The position numbers were made by a program, and so were the translations under genes. Shown here piece after piece: positions 1 to 7,769 of a stretch of 12,232 bases of DNA; position 1 is the stretch's first letter, and every line of letters starts with the position of its first letter. Origin of the DNA: a candidate division WWE3 bacterium UBA1397 (GTDB lineage: Bacteria > Patescibacteriota > WWE3 > UBA101185 > UBA10185). The stretch spans positions 2,502 to 14,733 of the forward strand of contig DBQJ01000019.1 in assembly GCA_002305205.1 (NCBI GenBank). The letters run 5' to 3'. The notes beneath the pieces are model-generated. The model searched no databases, was not told where the DNA came from, and worked only from the letters and a program-made list of their open reading frames with translations.

Positions 1-576
1 TGATTTAAGAAGGAAGTAAAATGCAAAAGAATTAAATGCCAAAGAAGGCGTCTCTGTTAAAGGTAGTTTTGAAAAGAATACATGGGCAGGTTGAATAATT
101 AAAAGTAAAGAGGAGAGAATTGCCATAGATCTTTTCTTTGTTATCTCCAAAGTCAGAAAATATATACCCAGCACAGAGAATAAGGAGTAAATAGATAGGA
201 GATAAACACCTAAATCTATGTAATTATTACTGATATTAAAATAATTAATTACGCTAGAGAATAGCGACATTGTATAGGGAAAAAGAGGATAAAATTTCAT
301 TAAAAATACAGATTCATCGGGTCCTATCTGTTGAAAACCCGGAAGTACATATTTACCGTGTTTATCGTAAAGATCCTTTTCTTCAGTATTAAGCGTATCT
401 CTAAATGTGTTTCTTACAACCAGTGAATTTTGCCTTGTAAATAACGCAGACATATTTATATAAGTGCCTTGATCTTGTCCTCCCATAACAAAAAGAGTTG
501 GTTTTCCATTGAATAAGAAAGTTAAGAGAAGAAGGATGAATACATCAAATATTTTATATTTTAGAATGTTACGCAT
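1..576 (-). CDS. Partial GT-C-type membrane glycosyltransferase (N-terminal 192 residues; 3' end beyond the window)
   Basis: I translated the minus strand from the ATG at 576-574 and found an uninterrupted frame of 192 codons to the window edge, so the gene continues to the left. The product starts MRNILKYKIF, followed by a first membrane segment at about residues 8-25. An extracytoplasmic loop then carries GGQDQGTY (residues 32-39) and later PGFQQIGPDES, followed by further hydrophobic stretches at about 97-115, 121-145 and 152-168. An acidic motif in the first outer loop followed by many helices is the architecture of GT-C (GT39/ArnT/PMT-like) enzymes, which move sugars from polyprenyl-phosphate donors outside the membrane. 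The start lies 7 nt after the stop of the neighbouring GT-C gene, so the two are probably co-transcribed. No strong ribosome-binding site is seen. The fold is likely; substrate is unknown. Confidence 0.75.
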   Translation of the reverse strand, partial: MRNILKYKIFDVFILLLLTFLFNGKPTLFVMGGQDQGTYINMSALFTRQNSLVVRNTFRDTLNTEEKDLYDKHGKYVLPGFQQIGPDESVFLMKFYPLFPYTMSLFSSVINYFNISNNYIDLGVYLLSIYSLFSVLGIYFLTLEITKKRSMAILSSLLLIIQPAHVFFSKLPLTETPSLAFNSFAFYFLLKS

Positions 577-583
577 CGTGTCT

Positions 584-2428
584 TTAGTATATTACATCAA
601 AGACATAAACCTTCTTATTTTTAAAAACATGGGTTTCTGATAAAGATACCCAGTCATCCTTGAGTAATGTCTCTAATTTATTTTGCTCGGGAAGAGGATG
701 TTCTTCAAGATCGGATACCACTAAATACAATTTCTTTATATTGAATTCCTTTATATTATATTCAAAATCGTACATATTCTTTAATGAAAAATTATATATA
801 GTTTCTTCACCCAGTGTTTTTAAGCGCTGTTTTTTATGAACCTTTGAAGATAGCGCCCAATTCCACTCAGGTTTAACGTATGTATTTTTTCTATACAGTT
901 TGGGAAGATCATCCCATCCGGGATTGCTTATCCATATCTTTTCATCGTCTTTAAATAAACTAACTATCTTTTTGCATTCCATGTTGGGACCCCATTTTAA
1001 TGCCCAGTTTAACTGACCTTCTTCAAAAAATAACATGCTCATTAATATAGTTCCAAATGATATAACTCCAATAGAAGAAATTAATACAACAGGAAAAATC
1101 CTAGATTCTTTAATAATATTATTTTTACTGTACCAGTATAATATTAGCGATAGAAGAATGAATGTTTCCAGAAGCATTTTAGTAAATAATGATTTATTTT
1201 CATACTGCCAGCCCAATGTGGTAAAAATAATGGAAAATATAATTGCATAGGCAGAGAAATACTTCCTTCTGATCTGATCTTTTAAAAATAATATAAAGAA
1301 GAATATGGAAAGAAAAGTTACGGGAAAAAAGTATCTGCCGTTTGAGGCTCGGATAATAACTACTCCAAGGAATGTTAAATAAATCAGAGGCATTATTACT
1401 AAGTTAGTATTTTTATTCTTAACAACTTGAATAAGAAATAATACTGCTGAGAATGCAGTAACAGCTATGATAGTCTTAGATATGGTAAGAAGAGAAAATA
1501 CTAACGGAGTCATCATTTTCAGAGTGTAATTCTTAATAATCAGCAAGTATAATGATATTTTAGTATTATCCTTGGTCTTTTCTTGTTTTTTCATTTGTAC
1601 AGCCAGAGTAGGTGAATCTGTATATTCTTTGATAGCTGTAGATGTAGCTACTGTTGGTTTAAAATGACGGAATTGGTATTCTAAACCTTTTGTAGTTAAT
1701 CCAAAAAGAGAAGCATTGACCATGTTGATAGGTATAATGGAAGTATAAAAGCTTAATATGAGGTAAGTAACGGAAGGAAGTGATAATATCAATAAATTTC
1801 CAAATCCCTTTATTATTCTTTTTATTAAAATATCCCTGTTTTCGACAATAGATTCATACAGTATCCATACTATTACTGAGGGAAATACAGCATAGAGAGT
1901 TGTTTCCCTGGCATCAAATACAAGAAGAAGAGCAATACCTATAAGCCACTTTGATTTCTTGTATAAAATTAAATAAATAAAAAGCAGCAGACTAAATATG
2001 CTTGGTACTTCTCTTAAATATCTGGAATTCATACTAATGAATATAGAATTTGTTGCCAGAAGGTATGCCCCGGCCACTGACCAGTAACCGAAGTTAAAAT
2101 ATTTATCCAATATTTTATAAAAGAGGTAGATGGTTGCGGCTCCAAGAATGAAATTAAAAAATGTAGCAACAAATACAGAAGGACCTGTTATTAAATAAAT
2201 TAATGCTACGGGTAGTTTAAATATAAATCCATGCAGACCTACACCATAATCACCAAACCACATCCCTCTTTTTAATAATTCTGTTATTAATATTGTTTCA
2301 CTGAAGTAATATGTACCGTCACTTTTAGGACCACGATATGCTGAAATTATTAATCCAAAAGAAATGAATACTGCCAAAAGTATAATTATTAACGTTTCTT
2401 TCTTAAGCCCAAGTAGCTTGTTAATCAT
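584..2428 (-). CDS. Multi-pass GT-C-type glycosyltransferase (GT39/ArnT-like)
   Basis: This is a complete 614-residue integral membrane protein. Residues 11-30 form a first helix, and the following outer loop holds KSDGTYYFSE, whose Asp37 sits where GT-C enzymes place their catalytic acidic residue. About ten more hydrophobic segments follow up to residue about 465, with YLREVPS (137-143) and FDARETT (171-177) in cytoplasmic or re-entrant loops, resembling the PMT_2 family. Residues about 470-614 form a soluble, presumably extracytoplasmic domain with GWDDLPKLYR and a short alpha/beta segment ending in DVIY. The family transfers sugars from polyprenyl-phosphate donors to lipid, glycan or protein on the outer face. 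The gene reads away from the transporter operon and is followed 7 nt later by a second GT-C gene. No clear Shine-Dalgarno sequence precedes the ATG. Donor and acceptor cannot be told from the sequence. Confidence 0.8.
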   Translation of the reverse strand: MINKLLGLKKETLIIILLAVFISFGLIISAYRGPKSDGTYYFSETILITELLKRGMWFGDYGVGLHGFIFKLPVALIYLITGPSVFVATFFNFILGAATIYLFYKILDKYFNFGYWSVAGAYLLATNSIFISMNSRYLREVPSIFSLLLFIYLILYKKSKWLIGIALLLVFDARETTLYAVFPSVIVWILYESIVENRDILIKRIIKGFGNLLILSLPSVTYLILSFYTSIIPINMVNASLFGLTTKGLEYQFRHFKPTVATSTAIKEYTDSPTLAVQMKKQEKTKDNTKISLYLLIIKNYTLKMMTPLVFSLLTISKTIIAVTAFSAVLFLIQVVKNKNTNLVIMPLIYLTFLGVVIIRASNGRYFFPVTFLSIFFFILFLKDQIRRKYFSAYAIIFSIIFTTLGWQYENKSLFTKMLLETFILLSLILYWYSKNNIIKESRIFPVVLISSIGVISFGTILMSMLFFEEGQLNWALKWGPNMECKKIVSLFKDDEKIWISNPGWDDLPKLYRKNTYVKPEWNWALSSKVHKKQRLKTLGEETIYNFSLKNMYDFEYNIKEFNIKKLYLVVSDLEEHPLPEQNKLETLLKDDWVSLSETHVFKNKKVYVFDVIY

Positions 2429-2523
2429 TTTATATATATTTTGGGCAGTAGGTTATCAGAGATAGATAAGTAATATTATCATTCTATATAAATATTAGTA
2501 ATATTTAAATAGAGAAGATATAA
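2429..2523. promoter_or_regulatory. Divergent intergenic promoter region
   Basis: This 95-bp, very AT-rich gap separates the leftward GT-C genes from the rightward transporter operon and must hold both promoters, unless the units are transcribed from elsewhere. A TATATAAAT element at 2485-2493 reads as a possible archaeal TATA box or bacterial -10 for the rightward unit, about 30 nt before its ATG. Its complement, ATTTATATA, could serve the leftward unit about 55 nt before that ATG. No convincing -35 box is visible. Assignment is by position and composition only. Confidence 0.5.
2491..2505. repeat. 15-bp perfect odd palindrome, possible operator
   Basis: AATATTA-G-TAATATT is a perfect inverted repeat with 7-bp arms about one central base. 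Its right part, AGTAATATT (2497-2505), also occurs at 2469-2477, 28 bp upstream, just inside a looser dyad GATAA-N6-TTATC (2465-2480). The two copies flank the TATA-like element at 2485-2493, where a regulator would be well placed. AT-rich sequence makes such palindromes fairly easy by chance, so function is only suggested. Confidence 0.35.
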
Positions 2524-3378
2524 ATGATAAAATCTATCAGGATGATCAAAAATAAAAACGATTATTTAATAATTAAACCGCCTTCAGGATTATTAAATAT
2601 TGATTGGAATGAATTATGGAAATATAGGGAGCTGCTTTATATATTTGCCTGGAGGGATATTAAGGTTAGATATAAACAGACTGTTATTGGCATAGCATGG
2701 GCTTTATTTCAGCCTTTTGTTACTATGGTAATATTCAGTTTTTTCTTTGGTAAATTGGCTAAAGTATCTTCAGAAGGAGTACCTTACCCCATATTTGTAT
2801 ATTCAGGTCTGTTATTTTGGAATTATTTTTCCAGTTCTCTTACTAATGCTAGTAATTCATTAATCAAAGAGCAGAATATTATAAAGAAGGTATATTTTCC
2901 CAGATTAATACTTCCAATATCGGCTACTGTTACACACCTTATAGATTTTGGATTTTCTCTATTAATTATGATAGGGATGATGATTTATTTTAAAATGCAA
3001 TTATCTCTACACATATTGTATATTCTTCCATTGTTGTTAATAATAACTACTATATCTTCATCGGGTATAGGATTATTTCTTTCTTCGGTAAATGTAAAAT
3101 ATAGGGATGTAAGATATATACTACCGTTTTTTATTCAAATCTTATTATATTTAACTCCTGTAATATATCCGGTCAGCATTATACCTGAGAATATTAGATG
3201 GATTATGTATTTAAATCCAATGTCTGGTGTAATAACGATTGCCCGATCAATGTTTCTTAATACCGGAAATATTGATTATATGTCATTACTAGTATCCTTA
3301 TTCATTTCATTTCTTTATTTTCTTTTTGGTATTTATTACTTTAAGAAAATGGAGCAATATTTTGCCGATATTATATAA
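2524..3378 (+). CDS. wzm: ABC-2 type polysaccharide export permease (Wzm family)
   Basis: This 284-residue permease has the usual length and layout of Wzm/TagG/RfbA polysaccharide exporters. An N-terminal amphipathic stretch contains RDIKVRYKQT (residues 44-53), the conserved coupling region just before helix 1 (about 54-76). Further membrane segments lie near 89-106, 130-156, 162-188, 199-217 and 252-273. VYFPR (123-127) and LNPM (230-233) are also typical of the family. Two copies would pair with two copies of the ATPase encoded next to move a lipid-linked glycan across the cytoplasmic membrane. The gene opens the rightward operon, and its stop lies 3 nt before the ATPase start. Met7 is an alternative start; Met1 is kept because it keeps the leader short. 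The family call is firm; the glycan is unknown. Confidence 0.92.
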   Translation: MIKSIRMIKNKNDYLIIKPPSGLLNIDWNELWKYRELLYIFAWRDIKVRYKQTVIGIAWALFQPFVTMVIFSFFFGKLAKVSSEGVPYPIFVYSGLLFWNYFSSSLTNASNSLIKEQNIIKKVYFPRLILPISATVTHLIDFGFSLLIMIGMMIYFKMQLSLHILYILPLLLIITTISSSGIGLFLSSVNVKYRDVRYILPFFIQILLYLTPVIYPVSIIPENIRWIMYLNPMSGVITIARSMFLNTGNIDYMSLLVSLFISFLYFLFGIYYFKKMEQYFADII

Positions 3379-3381
3379 CTT

Positions 3382-4605
3382 ATGACCGAACCAATAATAA
3401 AGATAGAAAATCTAGGAAAGAAATATATATTAAGACAAAAAGAAAAATATATAACTCTAAGAGATTCGCTGAATAACTTAATTCCAAATTTGTTATCAAA
3501 GAATAATAGGGAAGAATTTTGGGCTTTAAAAGACATTAACGTTAGTTTATATGATGGCGATGTCTTGGGAATTATAGGAAAGAACGGTTCGGGAAAAAGT
3601 ACATTGTTAAAAATTATGTCCAGAATAACTTATCCTTCTCAAGGACAGCTGACCATAAAAGGAAATGTAGCATCATTATTAGAGGTTGGTACAGGTTTTA
3701 ATCCGGAGTTAACCGGAAGAGAAAATATTTATCTTAATGGAGCTATTTTAGGTATGAAAAGTATTGAGATTAGAAAAAATTTCGATGAAATAGTAAATTT
3801 TTCTGGAGTAGAAAAATTTTTAGATACACCGGTAAAACATTATTCCTCTGGAATGTATGTCCGTTTGGCGTTTTCTATAGCGGCTCATTTAAGCTCAGAT
3901 GTATTGCTAGTGGATGAAGTACTGGCTGTTGGAGATGCAGAATTTCAAAAAAGATGCCTAAGAAAGATGGGCCAAGTTGCTAAGAGTGGGAGGACAGTAC
4001 TGTTCGTTAGTCATAATATGCAGTCCATAAGCGATCTGTGTAATAGGGTTATTTTATTGTCAGAAGGTAAATTAATAGGTGATGGAAAGCCCCAAGATAT
4101 AATATCACAATATATTGATAAGATAAGAAATGTTGCTGACAAGGAAAATAATATAAACACAGAAGGCAGAAAAGGGACGGGCTTAGTAAAGATAGATAAA
4201 GTAGAATTTGATAATTTAATATCGGGGGAGGAAGCTAGGATAAAGATGTATTATTCATCTGCAAAAAGAAACGATAAACTAATAAATTGTAGAGTAGCGT
4301 TTGCAGTAAAGGATTTAAAGTATAATCTTTGTTTTATATGTTCAACTGAAATGTATTTCGAGGATAATTTACAATTGAATCCTACTGGAATTTTGGAATG
4401 TACCATAAATAAACTACCTTTAGGAGAAGGTGAGTATGTCGTAGACTTGTTCTTTGAGGAAAACAACGTTGTAGTTGATTGGTTGAAAGATTCTATGATA
4501 ATCAATGTATCTGCGGGAAAATTTCATCCCGGAGTTAGGCAAGTCCCCAAAGGCCACGAAGGCAAAGCAGGTACTTTGGTTGAGCACAAATGGAGTACAT
4601 TATAA
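3382..4605 (+). CDS. wzt: ABC transporter ATPase for polysaccharide export, with C-terminal glycan-binding-type domain (Wzt family)
   Basis: This 407-residue protein powers glycan export with the adjacent permease. All nucleotide-binding motifs are intact: Walker A GKNGSGKST (66-74), signature YSSGM (154-158), Walker B VLLVDE (174-179), D-loop LAVGDAEF (181-188) and switch His211 in FVSHNM. The VGTGFNPELTGREN segment (102-115) is characteristic of polysaccharide-export ATPases. Residues about 255-407 form an extra beta-rich domain ending in VEHKWSTL, matching Wzt proteins whose C-terminal domain recognises the chain before export, as shown for the E. coli O8/O9a and Klebsiella O12 systems. 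That domain argues for recognition of a finished, probably modified, chain end here. The following methyltransferase gene either overlaps this one by 16 nt or starts 2 nt after its stop. Confidence 0.92.
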   Translation: MTEPIIKIENLGKKYILRQKEKYITLRDSLNNLIPNLLSKNNREEFWALKDINVSLYDGDVLGIIGKNGSGKSTLLKIMSRITYPSQGQLTIKGNVASLLEVGTGFNPELTGRENIYLNGAILGMKSIEIRKNFDEIVNFSGVEKFLDTPVKHYSSGMYVRLAFSIAAHLSSDVLLVDEVLAVGDAEFQKRCLRKMGQVAKSGRTVLFVSHNMQSISDLCNRVILLSEGKLIGDGKPQDIISQYIDKIRNVADKENNINTEGRKGTGLVKIDKVEFDNLISGEEARIKMYYSSAKRNDKLINCRVAFAVKDLKYNLCFICSTEMYFEDNLQLNPTGILECTINKLPLGEGEYVVDLFFEENNVVVDWLKDSMIINVSAGKFHPGVRQVPKGHEGKAGTLVEHKWSTL

Positions 4606-4607
4606 AA

Positions 4608-5302
4608 ATGATAAAAAAGATAATAAATCTGTTATATAGGATATCTGGATATACAAAGAAAGAAATATCTAGTAGAAATAACATATTAAGAATATTTGAT
4701 GATTGTTATAATTATCGTGACTCTATAAAAAATAATTATAATATAAAGATAGATAATGAAATTATTACGATACCTTGGTACACCTACCCAGCCATAGAAT
4801 ATCTTTTATCAATAGATTTAACTGAGATGGATGTTTTTGAATATGGTTGTGGTAATTCCACCGAATTTTGGTCTAAAGTAGCAAGAAAGGTTATAAGTGT
4901 AGAAGATAACGAAGAGTGGTACAACAAATTAATAAGTAAATCGATAAAAAACAGCCAGATTGAATTGAGAAAGGAAAAGGACAGCTATGTTAGCAGTGTA
5001 AAAAATATTGATGCTGATATCTGCGTAATTGATGGAAGTTACAGACTCTCTTGTTCCAAAGTAATTCAAGATAGGGAATACATAATGGTAATATTGGATA
5101 ACTCTGATTGGCATACAGCGGCCAGAGAAATACTTTAGATACGTATAAATGCTATGTAAGAACAGATTTTAACGGTTTTGGTCCAAAGAATAGTTATACT
5201 TGGACTACAAGCATATATTTGAATAGAAACCATGTATTTAGGCATAAAAAGATAGAACCTTTAGGTGGATTGAAAAAGGAAATAATGAATGATGTTGAGT
5301 AA
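4608..5302 (+). pseudogene. Class I SAM-dependent methyltransferase, frameshifted near 5120-5138
   Basis: The first reading frame (to a TAG at 5136-5138) encodes VFEYGCGNSTEFW, a SAM-binding motif I, then VISVEDNEEWY (motif II acidic residue), DADICVIDGSYR and VILDNSDWH, a class I methyltransferase order. The expected C-terminal segment, TDFNGFGPKNSYTWTTSIYL, lies in another frame (about 5125-5302) and lacks its own sensible start. The two frames overlap at about 5108-5138 and join best if one base is missing there, giving TAAREI-L-DTYKCYVRTDF. The product was therefore either inactivated by a 1-nt deletion or is split by a sequencing error; no canonical slippery heptamer supports programmed frameshifting. 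An ATG at 4590, overlapping wzt, is an alternative start. The intact downstream end overlaps the next gene by 14 nt. The N-terminus is basic and amphipathic, which hints at membrane association. Confidence 0.8.
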
Positions 5303-5978
5303 GATTAAAAGATTAAAACCATACGATATTATAGATATAATGGAAAACAGGGGAAAACTTATCTACTCTCAGGAGGGGGAAGATATTATTATAGAAAGAA
5401 TATTGGATAAAAAGAATGCAGGTTATTATGTAGATGTGGGTGCATTTGAACCCAAAAAATTCTCTAATACCTACTATTTTTATAAAAAAGGATGGGAAGG
5501 AATTAATATCGAACCAAATCCTGATAAATTTTCTTTATTTAATGAGCAAAGGAAAAAAGATATAAATTTAAATATAGCAATATCTGATAGTGAATCAGAA
5601 TTGGACTACTATCGTTTTAAGGTTTCTGCTTATAACACATTTGTTAAGCAGAGATATCAGGAAGTAATAGATAAAAATAGAAGTGAATACCTTGGAAATG
5701 TTAAGATAAAGACCTACAAATTATCAAATATACTAGATGAATATCTTCCTAAGGATAAACATATAGATTTTTTAAGCATAGATACAGAAGGTTTAGAGGT
5801 TGATGTGTTGAAAAGTAACGATTGGAGTAAATATAAACCGGAATTAATTGTTATAGAAATCGTATCGGATTCTATACATTCTATATTTGAAACACAAGCA
5901 CATGAGATGTTATATCAATTAGGATATATATTTTCTGCAAAAACATTTAATACGTGTTTTTATTTAAGAAGAAAGTAA
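5289..5978 (+). CDS. FkbM family SAM-dependent methyltransferase
   Basis: This 229-residue protein has the FkbM layout: YSQEGED (26-32), SAM-binding motif YVDVGAFEP (47-55), GINIEPNP (71-78) with the acidic ribose-binding residue, and FLSIDTEGLEVDVL (161-174). FkbM enzymes O-methylate sugars and polyketides, and in glycan loci they usually methylate a sugar hydroxyl. The start ATG is followed at once by another ATG, and an AAGGA sequence 8 nt upstream is one of the few good ribosome-binding sites in the window. The gene overlaps the end of the frameshifted methyltransferase by 14 nt, which suggests translational coupling that the upstream frameshift would weaken. The reading frame looks complete. 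The methylated position is unknown. Confidence 0.88.
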   Translation: MMLSKIKRLKPYDIIDIMENRGKLIYSQEGEDIIIERILDKKNAGYYVDVGAFEPKKFSNTYYFYKKGWEGINIEPNPDKFSLFNEQRKKDINLNIAISDSESELDYYRFKVSAYNTFVKQRYQEVIDKNRSEYLGNVKIKTYKLSNILDEYLPKDKHIDFLSIDTEGLEVDVLKSNDWSKYKPELIVIEIVSDSIHSIFETQAHEMLYQLGYIFSAKTFNTCFYLRRK

Positions 5979-5981
5979 ATT

Positions 5982-6821
5982 ATGGGATATAAAGTACCTA
6001 TTTTATTTCTTATATATAATCGTCAAAAGGAAACAGAAACCGTATTTAAATGTAATAACACAAGAGATGTTGTTAATAACAATGTTGATTGGGAATGTAA
6101 CCTCACTAAGATTTATAGAAAAGAAAACATGGGTTGTAAATTATCAGTTTACAACGGGATAAGTGAGTTTATGAATAAGTATGGTTATGGGATTATTCTT
6201 GAGGACGACACTGTACCTAACAAATCATTTTTTAAATATTGTGAAGAATTATTAGAAAAATACAAAAATGACGAACGAATAGCAGTAATAAGTGGCGATA
6301 ACTTTCTTCCAAGTAAATATATAAAGAACAGCTATGAGTTCTCAAAATATCCATTAATATGGGGATGGGCTACCTGGAAACGAGTCTGGGATAAATATGA
6401 TGTTTCTATGAAGGAATGGGAACATTTCAAAAAAGACGAAATGTTAGATAGCGTTTTTGATACTGTTGAAGAAAGGAAGTATTGGACGAATATTTTTAAT
6501 AAACAATATAATAATGAAATTGATACGTGGGATTATCAATTATCATTTCTATGTATGAAAAATAAATTATTGTCTATATACCCAAAATATAATTTAGTAA
6601 AAAACATAGGTATAGGGAGTAAAGACGCAGCACATACAAAAAAGTATAAGCGAGAATATGTAAAAGAAACTAGCGAATTAATGTTTCCCCTAGACCACCC
6701 AAATGACATCTATATTAATAGAAATAATGATTTATTGATTTCTAGGTTACGTTTTGGAATAAAAAAGAAAAACATCTATACAAAAATTAAAAATATATTT
6801 AAAAAAGTACTACGTATTTAA
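5982..6821 (+). CDS. GT-A-fold glycosyltransferase-like protein (HlpA-like) with an apparent internal N-terminal deletion
   Basis: This 279-residue protein begins VPILFLIYNR and carries GIILEDDTVPN (EDD at 74-76, the metal and nucleotide-sugar DxD-like motif), IAVISGDNF (100-108), WGWATWKRVW (127-136) and DTWDYQLSF (181-189). This motif set marks a GT2-like nucleotide-diphospho-sugar transferase family often labelled hemolytic protein HlpA-like. In such proteins as I recall them, the segment after the first helix contains a strand ending in an AADGP-type motif before the conserved KCxxTR. Here VFK (21-23) joins directly to CNNTR (24-28), so about 25 residues are missing, including the aspartate that normally contacts the nucleotide. 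The frame stays open, so a protein is probably made, but donor binding should be damaged. The C-terminus (about 260-279) is a lysine-rich amphipathic tail. Start lies 3 nt after the previous stop. Confidence 0.75.
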   Translation: MGYKVPILFLIYNRQKETETVFKCNNTRDVVNNNVDWECNLTKIYRKENMGCKLSVYNGISEFMNKYGYGIILEDDTVPNKSFFKYCEELLEKYKNDERIAVISGDNFLPSKYIKNSYEFSKYPLIWGWATWKRVWDKYDVSMKEWEHFKKDEMLDSVFDTVEERKYWTNIFNKQYNNEIDTWDYQLSFLCMKNKLLSIYPKYNLVKNIGIGSKDAAHTKKYKREYVKETSELMFPLDHPNDIYINRNNDLLISRLRFGIKKKNIYTKIKNIFKKVLRI

Positions 6822-6826
6822 TATAT

Positions 6827-7756
6827 ATGAAGTGTATTAGAAGAATAATTAAAACTATATTTATTATTTCAGAAAAGTTACCTGTTATAGGTAAAATAGT
6901 TAAAAATATTAGAATTAATATTTTGAACAATTATAGAATATGGCTAGTACAGCAGTCGGAAGATAATATTTTTATCCCAAGAGTTGAAAATGCTGGAAGT
7001 ATAGTAGGTAATTATCAGATAATGCACAATGGTATAAAAATACTAAAAGATGGGTATTACGGAGACTGGGTTACAAGGATGTTTAGTGAAAATAGAGGGG
7101 TTCATGAACCTCAGGAGGAAAGGGTATTTCAAGAAGTTTTAAAAAAGATACCAAGAGGCGGGTGCATGGTGGAACTGGGGGCATATTGGAGTTTTTACTC
7201 GCTTTGGTTTTATAAAAATATACCAGAAGCCAAATGCTATATGGTGGAACCTTCTTCCGATAATATAAAGATTGGGGAAAGGAATTTTGAGGAGAATAGT
7301 AGTAAAGGCATATTTATTAATGCTTGTATAGGAAATTCTAATGAATTTCCAGGTGTAAGGGTAGCAACAATGGATGAATTAATGGAAGAATACCAAATAA
7401 AGCACTTAAGTATTCTTCATTCTGATATACAAGGTTCTGAATACGAAATGATAAAACAATCATCAGAACTATTGAAGGAGAATAGAATAGATTATGTATT
7501 TATTTCTACACACACAAATGAAATACATTACAAATGTTTGGAGTATATAAAAAAATACCAATACGATATTATTGCTGAGTATGATGTTGATAAATCATTT
7601 TCATGGGAAGGTTTGATTGTTGCGAATAGTAAGCTAGTAGAACATGTTGATATAAATAATATCTCTATTAATAGAAGACCAAGACATATACTAGATTGGA
7701 AAGATGTTGGTAAGACTGATTGGGCAATGTTTAAGAAATTTATTAAAAATGGGTAG
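6827..7756 (+). CDS. FkbM family SAM-dependent methyltransferase (long form)
   Basis: This 309-residue protein is a second, longer FkbM-type methyltransferase. After a basic, amphipathic N-terminus (about 1-35), the core shows GVHEPQEE (91-98), SAM motif MVELGAYWSFYSLWF (114-128), MVEPSSDNIKIGERNF (139-154) with the acidic ribose contact, and LHSDIQGSEYEMI (197-209). FISTHTNEIHY (225-235) follows and is typical of this subgroup. All expected motifs are present in one frame, so the enzyme looks functional. It probably methylates a sugar hydroxyl of the exported glycan. It starts 5 nt after the preceding stop with no visible Shine-Dalgarno sequence, and ends 13 nt before the next methyltransferase gene. 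Little similarity is apparent to the shorter FkbM protein of the operon outside the core motifs, so recent duplication is unlikely. Confidence 0.87.
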   Translation: MKCIRRIIKTIFIISEKLPVIGKIVKNIRINILNNYRIWLVQQSEDNIFIPRVENAGSIVGNYQIMHNGIKILKDGYYGDWVTRMFSENRGVHEPQEERVFQEVLKKIPRGGCMVELGAYWSFYSLWFYKNIPEAKCYMVEPSSDNIKIGERNFEENSSKGIFINACIGNSNEFPGVRVATMDELMEEYQIKHLSILHSDIQGSEYEMIKQSSELLKENRIDYVFISTHTNEIHYKCLEYIKKYQYDIIAEYDVDKSFSWEGLIVANSKLVEHVDINNISINRRPRHILDWKDVGKTDWAMFKKFIKNG

Positions 7757-7769
7757 TTGAATAAATTCT

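Noticed and set aside
1035..1250. 71-residue plus-strand frame opposite the GT-C gene
   Set aside because: It is antisense to membrane-spanning coding sequence and has no motif or credible ribosome-binding site.
4251..4505. 84-residue minus-strand frame opposite the wzt C-terminal domain
   Set aside because: It is antisense to a well-supported domain, of biased composition and without start signals.
5108..5138. Programmed ribosomal frameshifting in the first methyltransferase
   Set aside because: No X-XXY-YYZ heptamer, internal Shine-Dalgarno sequence or downstream pseudoknot could be seen, and this enzyme family is not known to use recoding.
5108..5302. 64-residue frame starting MAYSGQRN as an independent small gene
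   Set aside because: Its content (FNGFGPKNSYTWTTSIYL) is the normal C-terminus of the preceding methyltransferase, so it is treated as the second half of a frameshifted gene.
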